Source: Tethya wilhelma
Taxonomy: Eukaryota; Porifera; Demospongiae; Tethyida; Tethyidae
NCBI GenBank assembly: GCA_964030475.1
Contig: CAXIPT010000003.1
Coordinates: 223,365-287,364, forward strand
Reading direction: 5' to 3'
DNA length: 64,000 nucleotides
The notes beneath the pieces are model-generated. The model made no database searches and was not told where the DNA came from. It saw only the letters and a program-made list of their open reading frames with translations. Shown piece after piece: positions 1 through 12,062 of this stretch (position 1 is its first letter; every line of letters begins with the position of its first letter). The position numbers and the translations under genes are program-made.

Positions 1-265
1 GTGAACCCCCCTTAAAAAAAGGTCAAAGTTCACTTTCATATCATAGCTAGAAATTTTCGAAGAGTATATATCAATTTTACGGGTTTTGTGTTGTCTATAG
101 GACGAGGCTGCTTGATCCTAGAATATTAAATGACGAAAGTTTGCCATGCTATTGCTTTTCTTTAAAAATTTCAAGTTACTCCTTGAAAACTTGAATAATT
201 ATTATATTATTTAGAATTCTAAGTGTGTTCATCATTGTTTTGTCTACATAGCTATAAAATCAAAG

Positions 266-986
266 ATGGCCGACCTATCTGACATCCGACCTGGGCATTC
301 CAGAGTACACAGAGTTCAACGTGAAGTGAGTTAGATCAATGTAGAGATGTTACTATCAAGTCATTAAGTAAATTTATGGTGTGGCTCTTTCTATAGGGTT
401 CAGTGTCCACTTCTGAAAGCTATGGTGATGTGGAAGTCTGTGAGTTATGATTGCTAGAAATTTTTGTGAAGAGGTGATAGCTAAACTTTTTTCAAGAATC
501 ATTAGTTTATTATGCAACCCCAGCAATACATTGTGATCCTGCATAATTTAATTTTTATAATTTGCATAATTTTTATTTATTTTATCTCTTTCTCTTTTGT
601 AGATGAGTATCATTGCATTGTGGATTACCTGAAGAAGTTGGATCCAGACCAGAACAAACGTCTTGGTGGGGAACTGGGGTTGAGTTTGTTCAATCTTGAT
701 GCGATGAAGACCCTTCCTGATGACATGGTGAGAGCATGGCTACGAAGAGAAGACAATGTCAAAGAACTAACATGGAATCTACTGGCTGACAAGCTGAAGA
801 AGATTGGACAGACAGGCATCGCTGAGGAGATTATCAATGACAAAGTCAACCCAACCAGGTAATTTCCATGATTGTATGCATGCAGTATTACAATTACTTA
901 ATGCATGCATTTCCCCCTATTAACAGTTAATTAACTAATTTAATTGCTCCTGCAGCTCATCTTCCAAAAAAAGGAAAATAATGTAG
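266..986 (+). CDS. Small death-domain protein, four exons
   Basis: Four exons join in one frame: 266-325, 397-439, 603-858 and 956-986, all with GT-AG introns. The product is about 129 residues. Residues from about 36 to 118 look like a death domain: a hydrophobic helix pattern around LGGELGLSLFNLD, a conserved Trp in VRAWLRRE, TWNLLADKL, and a closing IGQTGIAEEI typical of the last helices. The C terminus is short and basic (SSSSKKRKIM) and could act as a nuclear signal. There is no signal peptide or membrane segment. Death domains assemble signalling complexes by homotypic contacts; no catalytic domain is present, so this would be an adaptor or regulator. The ATG at 266 is the only start that gives the full frame. 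The domain call is from pattern recognition; the partner is unknown. Confidence 0.7.
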
Positions 987-1136
987 AACCTCTGTACCAA
1001 AATTTCAAACATTAATGTTTTCAGCATGACTTGCAATTGCATATTAAAAGAAGTAAATAATTTTTATTGTTGTCTTATGTTATGTGTGTAAGATTGTAAG
1101 TGTTGAGTTGTTAATAACAAATGTACAAATTAATGT

Positions 1137-4100
1137 TCAAGAAGCCATCTTGGCTTGTATCATGTCCCTGTGTTCCAGTATCTTCCAGGCGGCCTCCTTG
1201 TCTTTGCGACTGATTCCCTTGTGTTTGGCCCTCCCAGCTGTGATCCTCCTCAGCCACTCCAGAGCCTCATCGTCAGCCTGGGGGGAGGGGATACACATCA
1301 TTGACTCTGTCACCAATACAATAATATTATTACGGGAGGTTGAATATGATAACTAGCCGTATAATATCTCAGTCTAGGGAGGTTGTATGAAGCTGGAACT
1401 AGCACCATTGACTAGATTTATTTTTATCATATTTCTCTGATACTATGAACTATATTCCATGGTTGAGTGTGATTTTTTAAAAAAATGGCAACTTTTTAAA
1501 TTCAAAATAAAGCACATCATTTTAAAGATCTCTGAGCTGATCACAATGGTGCTAGTTCCAATGGCTTCATACGACCTTCCTAGACTGAGACATGGGTATA
1601 AGTCATTCCAGGATTCTAGACAAACACAACTGCAAAGACTCTTCAAACAAACAAACAACTAGTTTTTCTCTCTCACTTCTTTAGCTTGGTGCTTCAACTC
1701 TTGTCTTCTCATTTCAATCTTAGCAAGATGAAGGAGAGTCTGTCTTTGCTTCAAGTTGTACTCACACTGTCAGCAAATGGACACAATATGAACAGTATGT
1801 GTGTATAAACCACCAGTTGCAAGAGATGTATGTTAGTGAACTCTAGCAGTTAGAGAGCATCATCCACAGCTCTTGCTTACCACAGCTTTGAGTTCTGCTT
1901 GCTTCCTTTTAAGTTCATCAAGAATTTCATCACTTTCATCATCTTCAACAATCTGTTCTCTTATCTACAATGTACGTACGAACCACAATAATAATTATTT
2001 CATTGCTGTATAATTAGAGAGGGTTCACTCTCAATGATTAGGGTAGTGATAATCACATGCTGAGAATTCTTTCATTACTGCCTAATGAACAGGGTTTTAC
2101 TCCAAATCATCAAAGAGATTAATTAGCAGGGTTTCCCCCTCAATCAATCACCCCATGCGCCCCCTCACCTCCGAGGGATCAAAGAGACCCAGTCCAATGA
2201 GCTCCTCTCGTATCCTGCTCTCCAGGGTGTCTGTCGGGGGGAGGGAGTCAGGCAGGGGGTAGCGATGACCCCCGGACGAGGGGGGCTTAGAGGAACGACC
2301 CGATGAAGACTCCTCTAAGAAGGCCTGGGGACAAAAAGATACAATGCTTACAGCTATACTGAGATGATAATTTTTGTAACTAACTTTAACTTTTTGTCCC
2401 ACAAATAAATTTGTGGTCGTGTCACAAACATGTGGTGTGTGTGTGTGTGTGTGCGTCACTCACGGCAATGAGTCTCTCAGTCAGTGGACCATATCTGCCC
2501 CTCTCGTTATTAGAATGACGTAATGACTCACCAGACTTGAGGAGAGAATCTGAAAAACACACAGAGAGAACTTTTAAACTGAGACAGCATCATTATCACT
2601 GGTTGATGACAGACTAACTTGAGAGGTTTTAGGTACTTCAACAATCACTGAAGATTATTTAAATATTTAATTAATAATTATTAGTTAATAAAATAAAGCT
2701 TTTGGTTATTTCACTTACTAAAAGCAATTGATCTCTAGCTACAGCAGGCACTGAAAATGAATTATTGTTTAACGTTTTCTGTACCTTACAAACTGACTAG
2801 GTAGAAAAAGAAAACATTTACCGCAGATTGGGAAACTTTCGCTGTTAAAAAAATGGCATGCAAATGGCAAAAATTAAATGCACGAATATTTAAAACGTAT
2901 GGCAATCTGTACTGAAATTAAACACGCAAAAATTTATAGTGGTGAAAATTTCCCGATCTATGGTATCATTATTTCACTTCCAGTGGCATTCTCAAACCAA
3001 ATGGACTTTAAGTAGAAAAAGAAAACAATGTCATTTATCAAGTAGGTCCAAGTTGCCTCTCCTGTGATACCTGGTTCTTCCTTCCAGTGTTGGTTCTCCC
3101 CCTTGCCACTGGAGGAGGAGGAGAGGGGGTTGGCCAGATGGGACACTCTGGAGGACTCCTCCCTCTCCGACTGGAGGTCCTCTAGAGCCCAACGACGAGA
3201 GTAGTGGTTGCCAATGGGAGGCAGGGTGTAAAGGTCATCTTCTTCATCGTACTGGATGGTGGGGGAGAGGGCAAAGGTCAAATGATATGAAATGGAAGTG
3301 TTATAACATGTAACTGCAAAAGTGCATAACCAGTTATAACTCAAACATGACCAGTTATGACTCAAACATGACCAGTTATGACTCAAACATGACCAGTTAT
3401 GACTCAAACATGACCAGTTATAACTCAAACATGGCCATCCTAAGGAATACCCAACAGCTAGTCTTACATGTCTGATCCCTTCCTGCAACATGTGCATTTC
3501 ATTGTCAGTGATGTCAGCACAATAGGGCTCCACAGACGCCCAGAAACGATCAGGGGCATCCCCTTTGACCTTTGACCCTCCCACAGTGAACTCACTTCGT
3601 CCAACATCAGCTGTTGTCTCTGAAGAAATCAAAAATCAAAAATCACATACAATAGTATCAGCATTGGTATCAGTATAGCGTTAGTATCAGCATTAGTATC
3701 AATGTTGTGTTAATATCAGCATTGGTATCAGTATTGTGTTAGTATCAGCATTAGTATCATTATTATGTTAATATCAGCATTGGTATCAGTATTGTGTTTG
3801 TATCAGTATTGGTATCAATATTGTGTTAGTATCAGCATTGGTATCAGTATTGTGTTAGTATCAGCATTGGTATCAGTATTGTGTTAGTATCAATATCAAT
3901 AGGCCATATTATAACTCCATATCTAAGAGTACTAGGGACATCAAGTAGTCAATCAATAGTATCAGCAAGGTATCAGTTTTGTGTTAGTATCAATCAATTG
4001 TAATTCCATATCTAAGAGTGCTAGAGCCATCAAAATGAACCCACCAGTCTCCATCTGAGGGACCTTGGTGTGTTTGGACTTCTTCACTCGTGAGATGTCC

Positions 4101-5072
4101 AACTTCATCTTCTTGCTCATGTGATGAGGCTCCGCCCCTGCCCCTCCCACTCCCCCTCCGGGACGTACCCTGGACACCCCGGAGGACTCGCCAGTCTCAC
4201 TGTGTTTACGCCTACAGGATGATGTAATGATTATGTCATACATAGCAAACACAATCTGGATAATGATACCATAATAGTTTAGTAGCAATAAAGCTAGAAA
4301 GTTTTGTGAAGTGAAATTCATTGGTGAAACTTTCTGGTTATAGGGTATGTATGTAAGCACAAAGACTGTGACTGGATTTTGAATCAAACTCACTTTTTGT
4401 AGTCCCTCTTTACTTGCCAGTTGTCCAGCACTGTCAGCTCACTCTCCAGGAGGTTGATACGACTAAGGAATGATGTAATGGTGATGTCATGGATAATGCA
4501 ATATGACATATAACTTAGCTCCCACATGCACAATTGACGAAATTATAGGGGGAAAAAATGTAAATAAGTAATCAACAACGAAAGCTTGTTGGCAAGCTGT
4601 TATAGCTGCTTACTTCTGCACGCTGTGTTGCAGTGCCATTAGCTCACTGGCTAAAGTGTCGACATCTTCAACTGCTACTCCAGTTTCTACACATTGAGAG
4701 AAAGTCGCTTGTATATGTAAATTAGTGTATGCTCATTGATGACCCTTAATTAGAGGGGCTTACCTTGATTTTCCAAGACGGTAGAGAAGATTGGACAGTG
4801 CTGAAAATGAGTGAAAGTGATTCAAATAACACACAAGAAAACACTCACATTCAAAAGAATACTTCACACACAAAGAATTGCATAAAAATTATGGTAATTT
4901 ACCACTAAAGTAAAATTTTTATCAAAGATTTTCACCTGTTTATGATCCAACTGTGTGAAATCGTAGAATTGTAGCGGACAAGGCTGATACTGTAGACGTA
5001 CATACACACACTTTATAACACTACCACCTGCCGATACAACCACCGACTCACCTCGCTAGGAGGACTCTCCAT
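1137..5072 (-). CDS. TADA3: TADA3 (ADA3), SAGA/ADA acetyltransferase adaptor subunit
   Basis: This is a minus-strand gene of about a dozen exons. The ATG is at 5072 (MESPPSE) and the TGA at 1137-1139. Exons read, in coding order: 5052-5072, 4936-4989, 4764-4800, 4614-4686, 4394-4462, 4045-4211, about 3466-3618, about 3070-3252, then near 2463-2550, 2167-2330, 1880-1960, 1680-1770 and 1137-1280. Hallmarks match the ADA3 family in order: CPLQFYDF near the N terminus, ESELTVLDNWQ, FWASVEPYCADIT, PPIGNHYSRRWALEDL, ESRIREELIGLGL, DEILDELKRKQAELKA, and a final basic helical stretch ending in WKILEHRDMIQAKM. The estimated length, about 430-440 residues, fits the family. ADA3 bridges GCN5/PCAF and ADA2 in nuclear histone acetyltransferase modules. 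Introns hold MITE and minisatellite repeats. It shares a short divergent promoter with the DENND3-like gene. Confidence 0.9.
1363..1605. repeat. MITE in the 3' region of TADA3
   Basis: The left arm ATATCTCAGTCTAGGGAGGT pairs with a right arm ending CCTTCCTAGACTGAGACAT. Copies at about 9318-9612 and a worn copy ending near 51520 sit in equivalent introns of two DENND3-like copies. Confidence 0.75.
2819..2965. repeat. MITE, TACCG...GGGAAA type, in a TADA3 intron
   Basis: Starts TACCGCAGATTGGGAAACTT and ends with the near-complement AAATTTCCCGATCTATGGTA. Related to 16359-16476. Confidence 0.65.
3325..3440. repeat. 21-bp minisatellite in a TADA3 intron
   Basis: About five copies of ACCAGTTATGACTCAAACATG in tandem with few changes. 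Confidence 0.85.
3650..3985. repeat. TATCAGCATTGG/TATCAGTATTGTGTTAG minisatellite in a TADA3 intron
   Basis: Alternating units GTATCAGCATTG and GTATCAGTATTGTGTTA, about 28-30 bases per double unit, repeated roughly ten times with decay toward the right end. Confidence 0.8.
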
Positions 5073-5290
5073 GGTGTACTGAACTCCTCGCAAAAAATTC
5101 TTCACTGGAGGGCCTGTTTTCTAATTAACGCGCACCATGGGTGACCCCGCCCACATGCAATCAAAAGTGGGCGGGGTCACGTGATTGTTAGTTCAGGATC
5201 GAGGAAAGAGCTGGAGATCACAAAGAGAAATGAAATAAGACCTCTCTCCAGCTGCTCTGCCCGCGAGAAAGAAACTGAGCGAGAGATACA
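5073..5290. promoter_or_regulatory. Divergent promoter between TADA3 and the DENND3-like gene
   Basis: The TADA3 ATG (5072, minus) faces the non-coding first exon of the plus-strand gene, which ends at a GT donor near 5292. Between them lies a perfect 14-bp inverted repeat: GTGACCCCGCCCAC at 5141-5154 and its reverse complement at 5167-5180. Each arm holds a GC box, and the right arm runs into a CACGTG E-box at 5178-5183. Sp/KLF-type and bHLH factors commonly bind such sites. The symmetry suits a bidirectional promoter, but transcription start sites are not visible. Confidence 0.5.
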
Positions 5291-5504
5291 AGGTAACGTG
5301 ATGATGTCAGCTTGTTAGGTTGCCAAGTTCTTTGCAGTTTTGTTATGCTAATTAGATTAGATTAGCTAGACTATAAAACATCAATACTTTATGGACATGC
5401 TCTGTTGCACATTTGTTAATGAGTTACTTAATTACTTTGGCTCCTCCCTCTCTTTCTTCAGACGACCCATTGATAACCCCTCAGGCAATACGACCACAGT
5501 TGCC

Positions 5505-6246
5505 ATGACGACTAACGATCCGACATCATCTTCGTTGGAGTTTTCTCAAAAGCCTGTCATACGGCTTCTCAACTCCATCGTCGACTTGTGCCTTATATAT
5601 GGCTTCGATGAGACGTGTGTTCGTGAGCTGGAGGTCATGGAGGAGGGGGTAACTGCCGGGGGGAGAGGGGCAGGGCATTAATTAGAGGAGGGGTACCATA
5701 TGGTGGGAAAGTTTGTGGTATCAAGCTTTTGCGAATATCTCTACTCAAACATTTTTGCAGTTTAACTTTCGCGGATGAGCTGTGCGAGCCCATACATGTT
5801 TGTATTATACATTACAGAAAATTTCACGGATAAAAACTTTCATGGATGGATTGTGATCCACAAAAACAGTGAAAGTTAAACCCCGCGAAACTTTCTTACA
5901 ATACAGTAGTCTCAGGATGGTTAGAGATATTGATACATGGAGAAAGAGAGAAGAGAATGTTTATTAGATGCCTCTGAAATATCTTAGTTACTAGGTCTTT
6001 TGACGTATCTTGACTACGTACATGAGTTGAACGTTTTCAAACAGCATACTACCGTACTACTGTACCTAGCTGGTATGACTAGATTGTTAGCATAATTATA
6101 TACAGGAAATTTCCTTTTCTTTTTGAAATTTAATTTACATCTGTTGTCATTTCTGGAAGCACTAAAATACATTATTGAGTCATCACTCCCTCTCATGTAT
6201 GTACCATACATACAGACACTCTCTCTCTCTCTTTGCATACCTATGA

Positions 6247-6283
<37 letters not shown>

Positions 6284-8333
6284 ACACACACACACACACA
6301 CACACATACACACACACTCATCTCTCTAGGATCAGCCGCTCGAGTTAGGAGCCATTTTAGCAAAAGAGATCAAGCTTCAGTTCCTCCAGATCCTCGCCCC
6401 AGGCATCATCAATCCCATGAGACAATCACAGAAACAAAACTACAAACGTCAAAGTTCGGCCGTCTGTTCGATTGATGAGACCACACCTCCTTCCAATACG
6501 GAGGCCAGCACCTCCCCCATCCCTCCCCAGAACACTTCGTATCGTAAGAAGTTCAACATCGAGGAGCTGGGCCTGAGCTGGGACACAGTGGATACCATCC
6601 ACTGCTTCATAATGCCAGGTGAATGGTGTAGCTATGTAGGAATGGCTGATTTGATGTCAGGGTGTTTTACCTTACTGTATAGCGGGAAATTTTCATATGG
6701 TGCAAATTTTCGTATTTTTTGCATGCCGTTCAAATATACGAAAATATAAAAATGTAAAAATTTAACTTCCGCATTATGTGCAATATGAGCATGCCCAGTG
6801 TATACCAAATTTAAAACTACAAAAGGGTTCTTTTACTGATTTATATGAAAGTTTGAACTATGAAAATTTCTCGCTGTACAGTATGTCTGGTAGAGTTATT
6901 GGAATGCCTGATAGCTGTACCTTATGTCTATATAGTAGCTAGGAATATGGCCGATACTGTCACGATATTTTGCCTTATGTCTGGTAGCTAGCTGATCCTG
7001 TGGATCATCCTGACATAGCCTCATCAACCATGCCCTCCCTGCTATGTTTATTGCCTGTGCTTGGCAAGATGAAGGGGCACGAAGAGGGCCTGGTTTACGA
7101 GGCTAATACTGTGTAGGTACAGGTATGTAAGTATGTATTGTTTGCTCATACTCATACATGAAAGTTGATTGGAAAACAAATCTTGAGATCTAGCTGGAAT
7201 TTCGAACCCAGGTCTTTCAAGTTCTAGTCTCATTCACATGCTGTGTTCCACACACTGCATACAGCATATACCACATACCACATACCATGTACCATAGCTA
7301 GAAGTGTGTGTTTGAATGTCCAGTTCAATGGCTGTTTAGAAACACTATTGTAGATTCACTAGGCTGACCATGTTGAGATTAATTAGGTGTCAACTACTGT
7401 AGGTCTTTAAAAGCCTCTGAACAATTAAGTGCTAACAGCTTCTGATAGTTTGACTCAAACTTGTTCACAGTCAAAAAACGGTTCTGAAACACTGCTGAGT
7501 AATGCAGCTAACAGACTGACTAGGTCTTTATAAAAGCCTCTGAGCAAGTTTAGAAGCTTGTCTTTTTACATTAAATCTTTCTGTACCAAATTATCCCATT
7601 GATATGATCACCAGAAAACACTAATGGTGGAACACATTGTTGCATAGGCAGTGACAGACATGATCAGTGTTGCTAATGGAGATAAACGCAATGAGGTTGT
7701 ACGAGTCTGTATTATTTTGTCATTCAACTAATTCTGAGACAATGCACATGTGCTACTGTAGCAACTGTGCATTTTTATGACTTTCACACACACACACACA
7801 CTCACACACACCCTCACCCCTTCACCCCCTCACACACACATTCACAGATGGAGCTAAGATCTACTCGTCCAACGATGAACTAGAGCCCTCCGTGATGCCG
7901 ATGCTGTGCACCTATGTCACAGGGGAACATCTCTACACCGTTGGGCTACGGTTCTCGCGACCTTTCTTCATTTCACGAACTCCCAACTCTCGTTATTACA
8001 CCCTCACCCCGTGGACCAAGGGGATGCCCCCTCCTGATGGGAAGCTAATTTATCTCCCGACCTGCTGCGTGCTGGTCTCTAAGCGACCATACTTCAAGTT
8101 CATGAAGGATGCACTATCAGGGTGAGTAGCTGTGTGTGACTTGTAAGATTTGGTCGATTGTTCCCAAGCCTTTTCTAGTGTGTATTTTATATTTCACAAG
8201 TTGCAAAGTTTATTGGGGAGGCCTGGGTGGGAGGCAAAAGATGTGATTTTTGAAATAAGATTTGTAGGTACATATAAGATCATGGAAGAATTCTTGTAAA
8301 GATATATACGTACTGTATGTGTTTGTGCATGTT

Positions 8334-8376
<43 letters not shown>

Positions 8377-8492
8377 TAAGGTGAGTGAACTGAAACTTGT
8401 TATGAAAACAAAGAAACATTTTGTGGTGTTATTTGGAAGATATCATTGTTGTGTATTGAATAACAATGCACCCACTTTATACACATTCTTTG

Positions 8493-8573
<81 letters not shown>

Positions 8574-10084
8574 NAAGTATTCTCTTTATGACTATAACCT
8601 TGTTTGTCAATTTAGTCCAGCTAATCAATCCACTGGCTATCAATAGTTTATATCTGTATACAAGTTACCCTGTGCCTGGGCTATCTCCTTTGACCTTTAA
8701 CCTTTAACATTTTGGTGTAAGGTCAAAGGAGACACTGAAAGGTCAAAGGAGAGAGCCTGGGTACAAAGCTGAACTGTGTGCTAATGATAATGCTAATAAG
8801 TATGACCATTTATTTATGTTTGTTTGTTTCACTTTCAGTGTTCCTTGAGATGATGGTGAACACTTACAGGTGAGATAATGACCAACTAATGACTGATAAT
8901 GTCAAAAACATGCATCCGTGGATGTCGGTATGAGATTTAGTAAGAATTTTCCCCCCTCTTCTCTTAATCTTGCAGTCATGTGACAGAGCAGCTGCTCCAG
9001 AGTCGTGTCAAGTACGAGGACACCCTGAGAGAGATGTCGGCTGAGGATCGGGAGTTCTATCGGATGTCTGAGACCACCGACATGTTCAGTGCTTTCTACC
9101 AGGGAAGGAGGTATGTACGTATGTACGTGGTGTAGGGGGTGGAGTGGGTAGGTGTGGTTTTACTGCCATAGAGGTGTGTACTGCTTAATGAAGACTTAAT
9201 TTTGTAAACTAATGATGTCGATCTTTAAATATTTTTTCATGCTGATTGAAATTATACATGTGCAAGTCCCCTGCAGCTTCATATGACAGTTTTGTTCTCT
9301 AGAGATGAGAAATCCAAGAGATATAAAAAGTGTTATATCTCAGCCTAGGAAGGTCGTAGAAAGCTGGGACTTGTACCATTGCGATCAGCTCAAAGAGATC
9401 ATTCAAATGGTGTGCTTTGTTTTGAAACTTGAAAAATGGCCAATTTTTTTGAAAAAATCGCACTCGACCATTTTCTATAGTAACTGTTCATGGTATTAGT
9501 AAACTAGATAAAATGAATCTAGAAACCATACCATTTTAAGAGATCTCATTGAGCTGATCACAATTAATGGTACTAGTTTCAGCTTCATACAACCTTTCTA
9601 GACTGAGACATAAAGTCTACTAGTCATTTATCCTGACATTGTATCCATGCACACACACACACACACACACACACTCCAGACAAGGCACCCGCAGAGACAA
9701 GTTCACGCTGTTGGCGGAACTCAAGAAGAAGTACCAACGTCGCCACCTCTCTGAGGAGGACAGTGTTCTCACGATGAGCTATGGACAACGATCGAGCCTC
9801 ACCCCCTCTCTCTCCGGGGGGAGCATCTCAGCATCGCAGCTGGCCTACCTCACGAAACAAGCATCAGGGTAATGGTGATGTAGTTGTAGCGGTGGTGAAG
9901 TTGTCGTGTGATGTTGTAACTATAGAGTGGTAGTTCACATTACTTCCTGTAGTTAGAGGAGGTACTTACTGTATACTGTGGATGTATTGGGCACTGTATG
10001 ATAGCTTATTTTGAAGTTTATACTGGATGATATTCACCCTTACTTGTCCTTTTAACTTTAACCTTCCATCTATGTTCACTGAAG

Positions 10085-10157
<73 letters not shown>

Positions 10158-10168
10158 GGCAGTAGTCC
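5505..10168 (+). CDS. DENND3: DENND3-like protein, 5' half (DENN region), interrupted by gaps
   Basis: A non-coding exon near 5230-5290 precedes coding exons 5505-5648, 6330-6618, 7848-8121, 8839-8869, 8976-9110, 9680-9868 and 10157-10168. The start MTTNDPTSSS at 5505 is the first in-frame ATG. Exons 2-3 carry upstream-DENN features: HCFIMPDGAKIYSSND, then MPMLCTYV and a late IYLPTCCVLVSKRPYF block like the start of the core DENN domain. Exons from 8839 resemble the downstream DENN part ([22 protein letters not shown]). Phases do not connect between 8121 and 8839, so the core DENN exons are probably lost in the gap at 8574. The coding frame is cut again at 10169. DENN proteins are GEFs for Rab GTPases; DENND3 is known for Rab12 and has C-terminal WD repeats, matching the 3' copies in this window. 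The exact paralogue is inferred. Confidence 0.6.
5690..5910. repeat. Probable MITE in a DENND3-like intron
   Basis: GGTACCATATGGTGGGAAAG at the left and GCGAAACTTTCTTACAATAC at the right are imperfect inverted ends, with internal CTTTCGCGG/CCGCGAAAC pairs. Confidence 0.5.
6248..6320. repeat. (CA)n microsatellite before an exon
   Basis: Near-perfect CA repeats end about ten bases before the acceptor at 6328-6329. Similar tracts sit before the exons at 7848 and 9680. Confidence 0.9.
6674..6883. repeat. MITE in a DENND3-like intron
   Basis: Ends TACTGTATAGCGGGAAATTT and the near-complement of TACTGTACAGCGAGAAATTT. Confidence 0.7.
8339..8372. repeat. (GT)n microsatellite
   Basis: Uninterrupted GT repeats of about 34 bases in an intron. 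Confidence 0.9.
8496..8573. repeat. (TC)n microsatellite ending in a gap
   Basis: Pure TC repeat up to the N at 8574. Other long TC runs in the window lie at 10087-10154, 50179-50226, 51977-52018, 54430-54470 and 57533-57575, most of them directly before a splice acceptor. Confidence 0.9.
8574..8574. other. Assembly gap (N) in a (TC)n tract
   Basis: A single N ends a (TC)n run of about 75 bases. Exon phases on the two sides do not connect and core DENN exons are missing, so the true gap holds sequence. Confidence 0.85.
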
Positions 10169-10169
10169 N
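10169..10169. other. Assembly gap (N) inside a DENND3-like exon
   Basis: The N falls 12 bases into the exon that begins GSSP. Intact copies of this exon at 50229 and 52031 continue differently, so the sequence after the N belongs to another locus. Confidence 0.85.
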
Positions 10170-10637
10170 CAAAATGATTATCGAATCGAATTCTATAAAG
10201 AGAAGGAAATAAGAGGACTTAAAGACCTTATGGAGAGGTACCTAGACGAGTCTGAAGAAGACAAATCAGAATCAGTACTAGCAGATAAGATGCTTTTAAA
10301 TGCTAGAAGCAAGCTTAAAATACTAAGAGAAGAAGTCTATAACATGATTAGGCAAACACAGACATGTGTGAAGCGTTTAAATGAAATAGCCTATAAACCT
10401 CACCCACTAGATGAAGTGACATATATTGATGTGATGATAGAATCAGAGAAGAGAGAGGGAAGAGAAGGGTGTGCTGGAAGGATTAGTGCTCTGCAAGGAA
10501 TAAAGGAAGAGGCCAAATTTTTGTCGACAATCAGACAAACTGAAACAGGACCAGATTTTGACGAAAAACCATCTCAAGGATTGTTAGACATGCTCACGAA
10601 TGTGGTCAAACACAGGCTCCAGTCACCATCATCATAA
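10170..10637 (+). pseudogene. C-terminal tail of a CARD-FN3-GTPase family member, truncated by a gap
   Basis: A frame open from the gap to a TAA at 10635-10637 encodes about 155 residues. It aligns by eye with the tails of genes B (27330-27728) and C (42640-43045): an acidic linker, a helical segment with MIRQTQTCVKRLNEIA (B has LIKQTRESIEKLDQIA), then YIDVMIESEKREGREGC followed by GRISALQGIKEEA. It is the most divergent member in the window. Everything upstream (GTPase, FN3, CARD) is lost in the gap at 10169. It may be the end of an intact gene elsewhere rather than a true pseudogene. Confidence 0.7.
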
Positions 10638-12062
10638 TTTTCATTTTGTAATACAAATTGTGTGTTATCAAACTGCAAATATTCATGATCTTGTAATGAT
10701 TATTCTCTTGTAAACACATATACGAATAGGTACCATACAGGCTGACTCTGCATGAGTCTTTCATATAAATTGCTATAATTGTTGTTTGTGGTCACAAGCA
10801 CAATAATGTTAGTGTTACCCATGTATGGCACTGTTTTGTAATAATGCATGGTTACTAAAATCAAGACCAAAGTTAAGGTGAATATTAAAATTACTGAAAG
10901 TAGATGCTCTTGATGTTGTCCTGATAGGCCAGAAGAGGATCTCTCTCCCCTGGGTTTTAAAGGAAGGAGCTACCAAAGACTCCACTCTTCTCTCCCTCAT
11001 TCACAGAGACACACAGAGGAGCGTTTTACCACCAGACCGACCAATTGCAAGATGAAGAGGAGATAGAAACATGGCACTATAGGATCAATTAAATAATTAA
11101 GACATGCATGTGCAGAGATACTTTTTAAGACCATGAGAACTAGGGATGGTGGCAATAGGTCAGGACATATAAAATTATAGTGAGTGACTGGTGGGTCCAT
11201 GCATCAGAGAGAGAGACTATATATACTAGACATAATTAAGATTCAGTGTAGAATTACGGATGAAAAGTATCAATGGTGTTCACATTTTGTATACATGTGC
11301 CAGTTGATAGAGTTTCTAGGTCAGTCAATCAGGATGGACAGCTATTCCCAGTGGTTACAATATCTAGCTAGCTATACGGATCTTTCCCAGGATGTAATTT
11401 ATTCTGTGCAGTCTCCCATTCAATGTGCTCCGGGCCTTAATTCAAACAAAGTGACCACTATGCATGTTGCATTAATTAGAACACACCCATACAGTGGCAT
11501 GCACCATCTGATGGTTACCATAGTGATAAATATGCATTCACCGCGCCATTAATATCAAAGCCATACCATACACACACCCACATTACTTATACAAACACAC
11601 AAACATACCCATTTATGGAAGCAGTAGTACACAATACTACACATTAATTTTTGTTGAGTATAAGATTAGCTATCATCTGCCATCCATAGCAATTGTCATT
11701 ATCAATTTTTTTAGTATACTAGCTATTTTTCAAGAGATAGCACAACATACCTACATACTTATCAGGTCATGTGCATGTGTGCATGTATACCATAGACAAG
11801 TCACAGAATTACTTGTTGACAATCGATCATGCATGACTGAATAGTCTAAGAATGTTCTGGTTTTTATAACAATGATCGCTACTGAGTACAAGGGGTATGA
11901 ATTTATTTATGAAATTAATCTACTTTGAACCCCCCCCTCAGATTTTTGCTGTTGCTACTGCTCTATTGTTAGTTTTAGTCAGTTATACAGTGTCACAGGT
12001 ATAGCTACTACTATATATATAGCTGCTTGTAAAAAAGGATATATATATAGGTTGCAGTTAGT
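10638..12062. other. Intergenic stretch without recognisable genes
   Basis: AT-rich DNA between the family tail and the next family start. Short ATG-to-stop frames here (for example 11184-11552) show no domain, no splice logic and no homologue in the window. A short C-run sits near 11930. Confidence 0.6.

Noticed and set aside
3325..3440. CRISPR-like array in the 21-bp repeats
   Set aside because: Units are directly adjacent with no unique spacers, in an intron of an animal gene; it is a minisatellite.
6123..6475. Frames rich in His-Thr over the (CA)n tract
   Set aside because: Pure microsatellite translation. Only the part from 6330, in the frame that links to 5648, is coding.
8333..8707. 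Frame with long Ser-Leu run
   Set aside because: Translation of (GT)n and (TC)n repeats across a gap.
11184..11552. 122-residue plus-strand frame between family members
   Set aside because: No recognisable domain, composition like intergenic DNA, no flanking splice sites and no copy near other family members.
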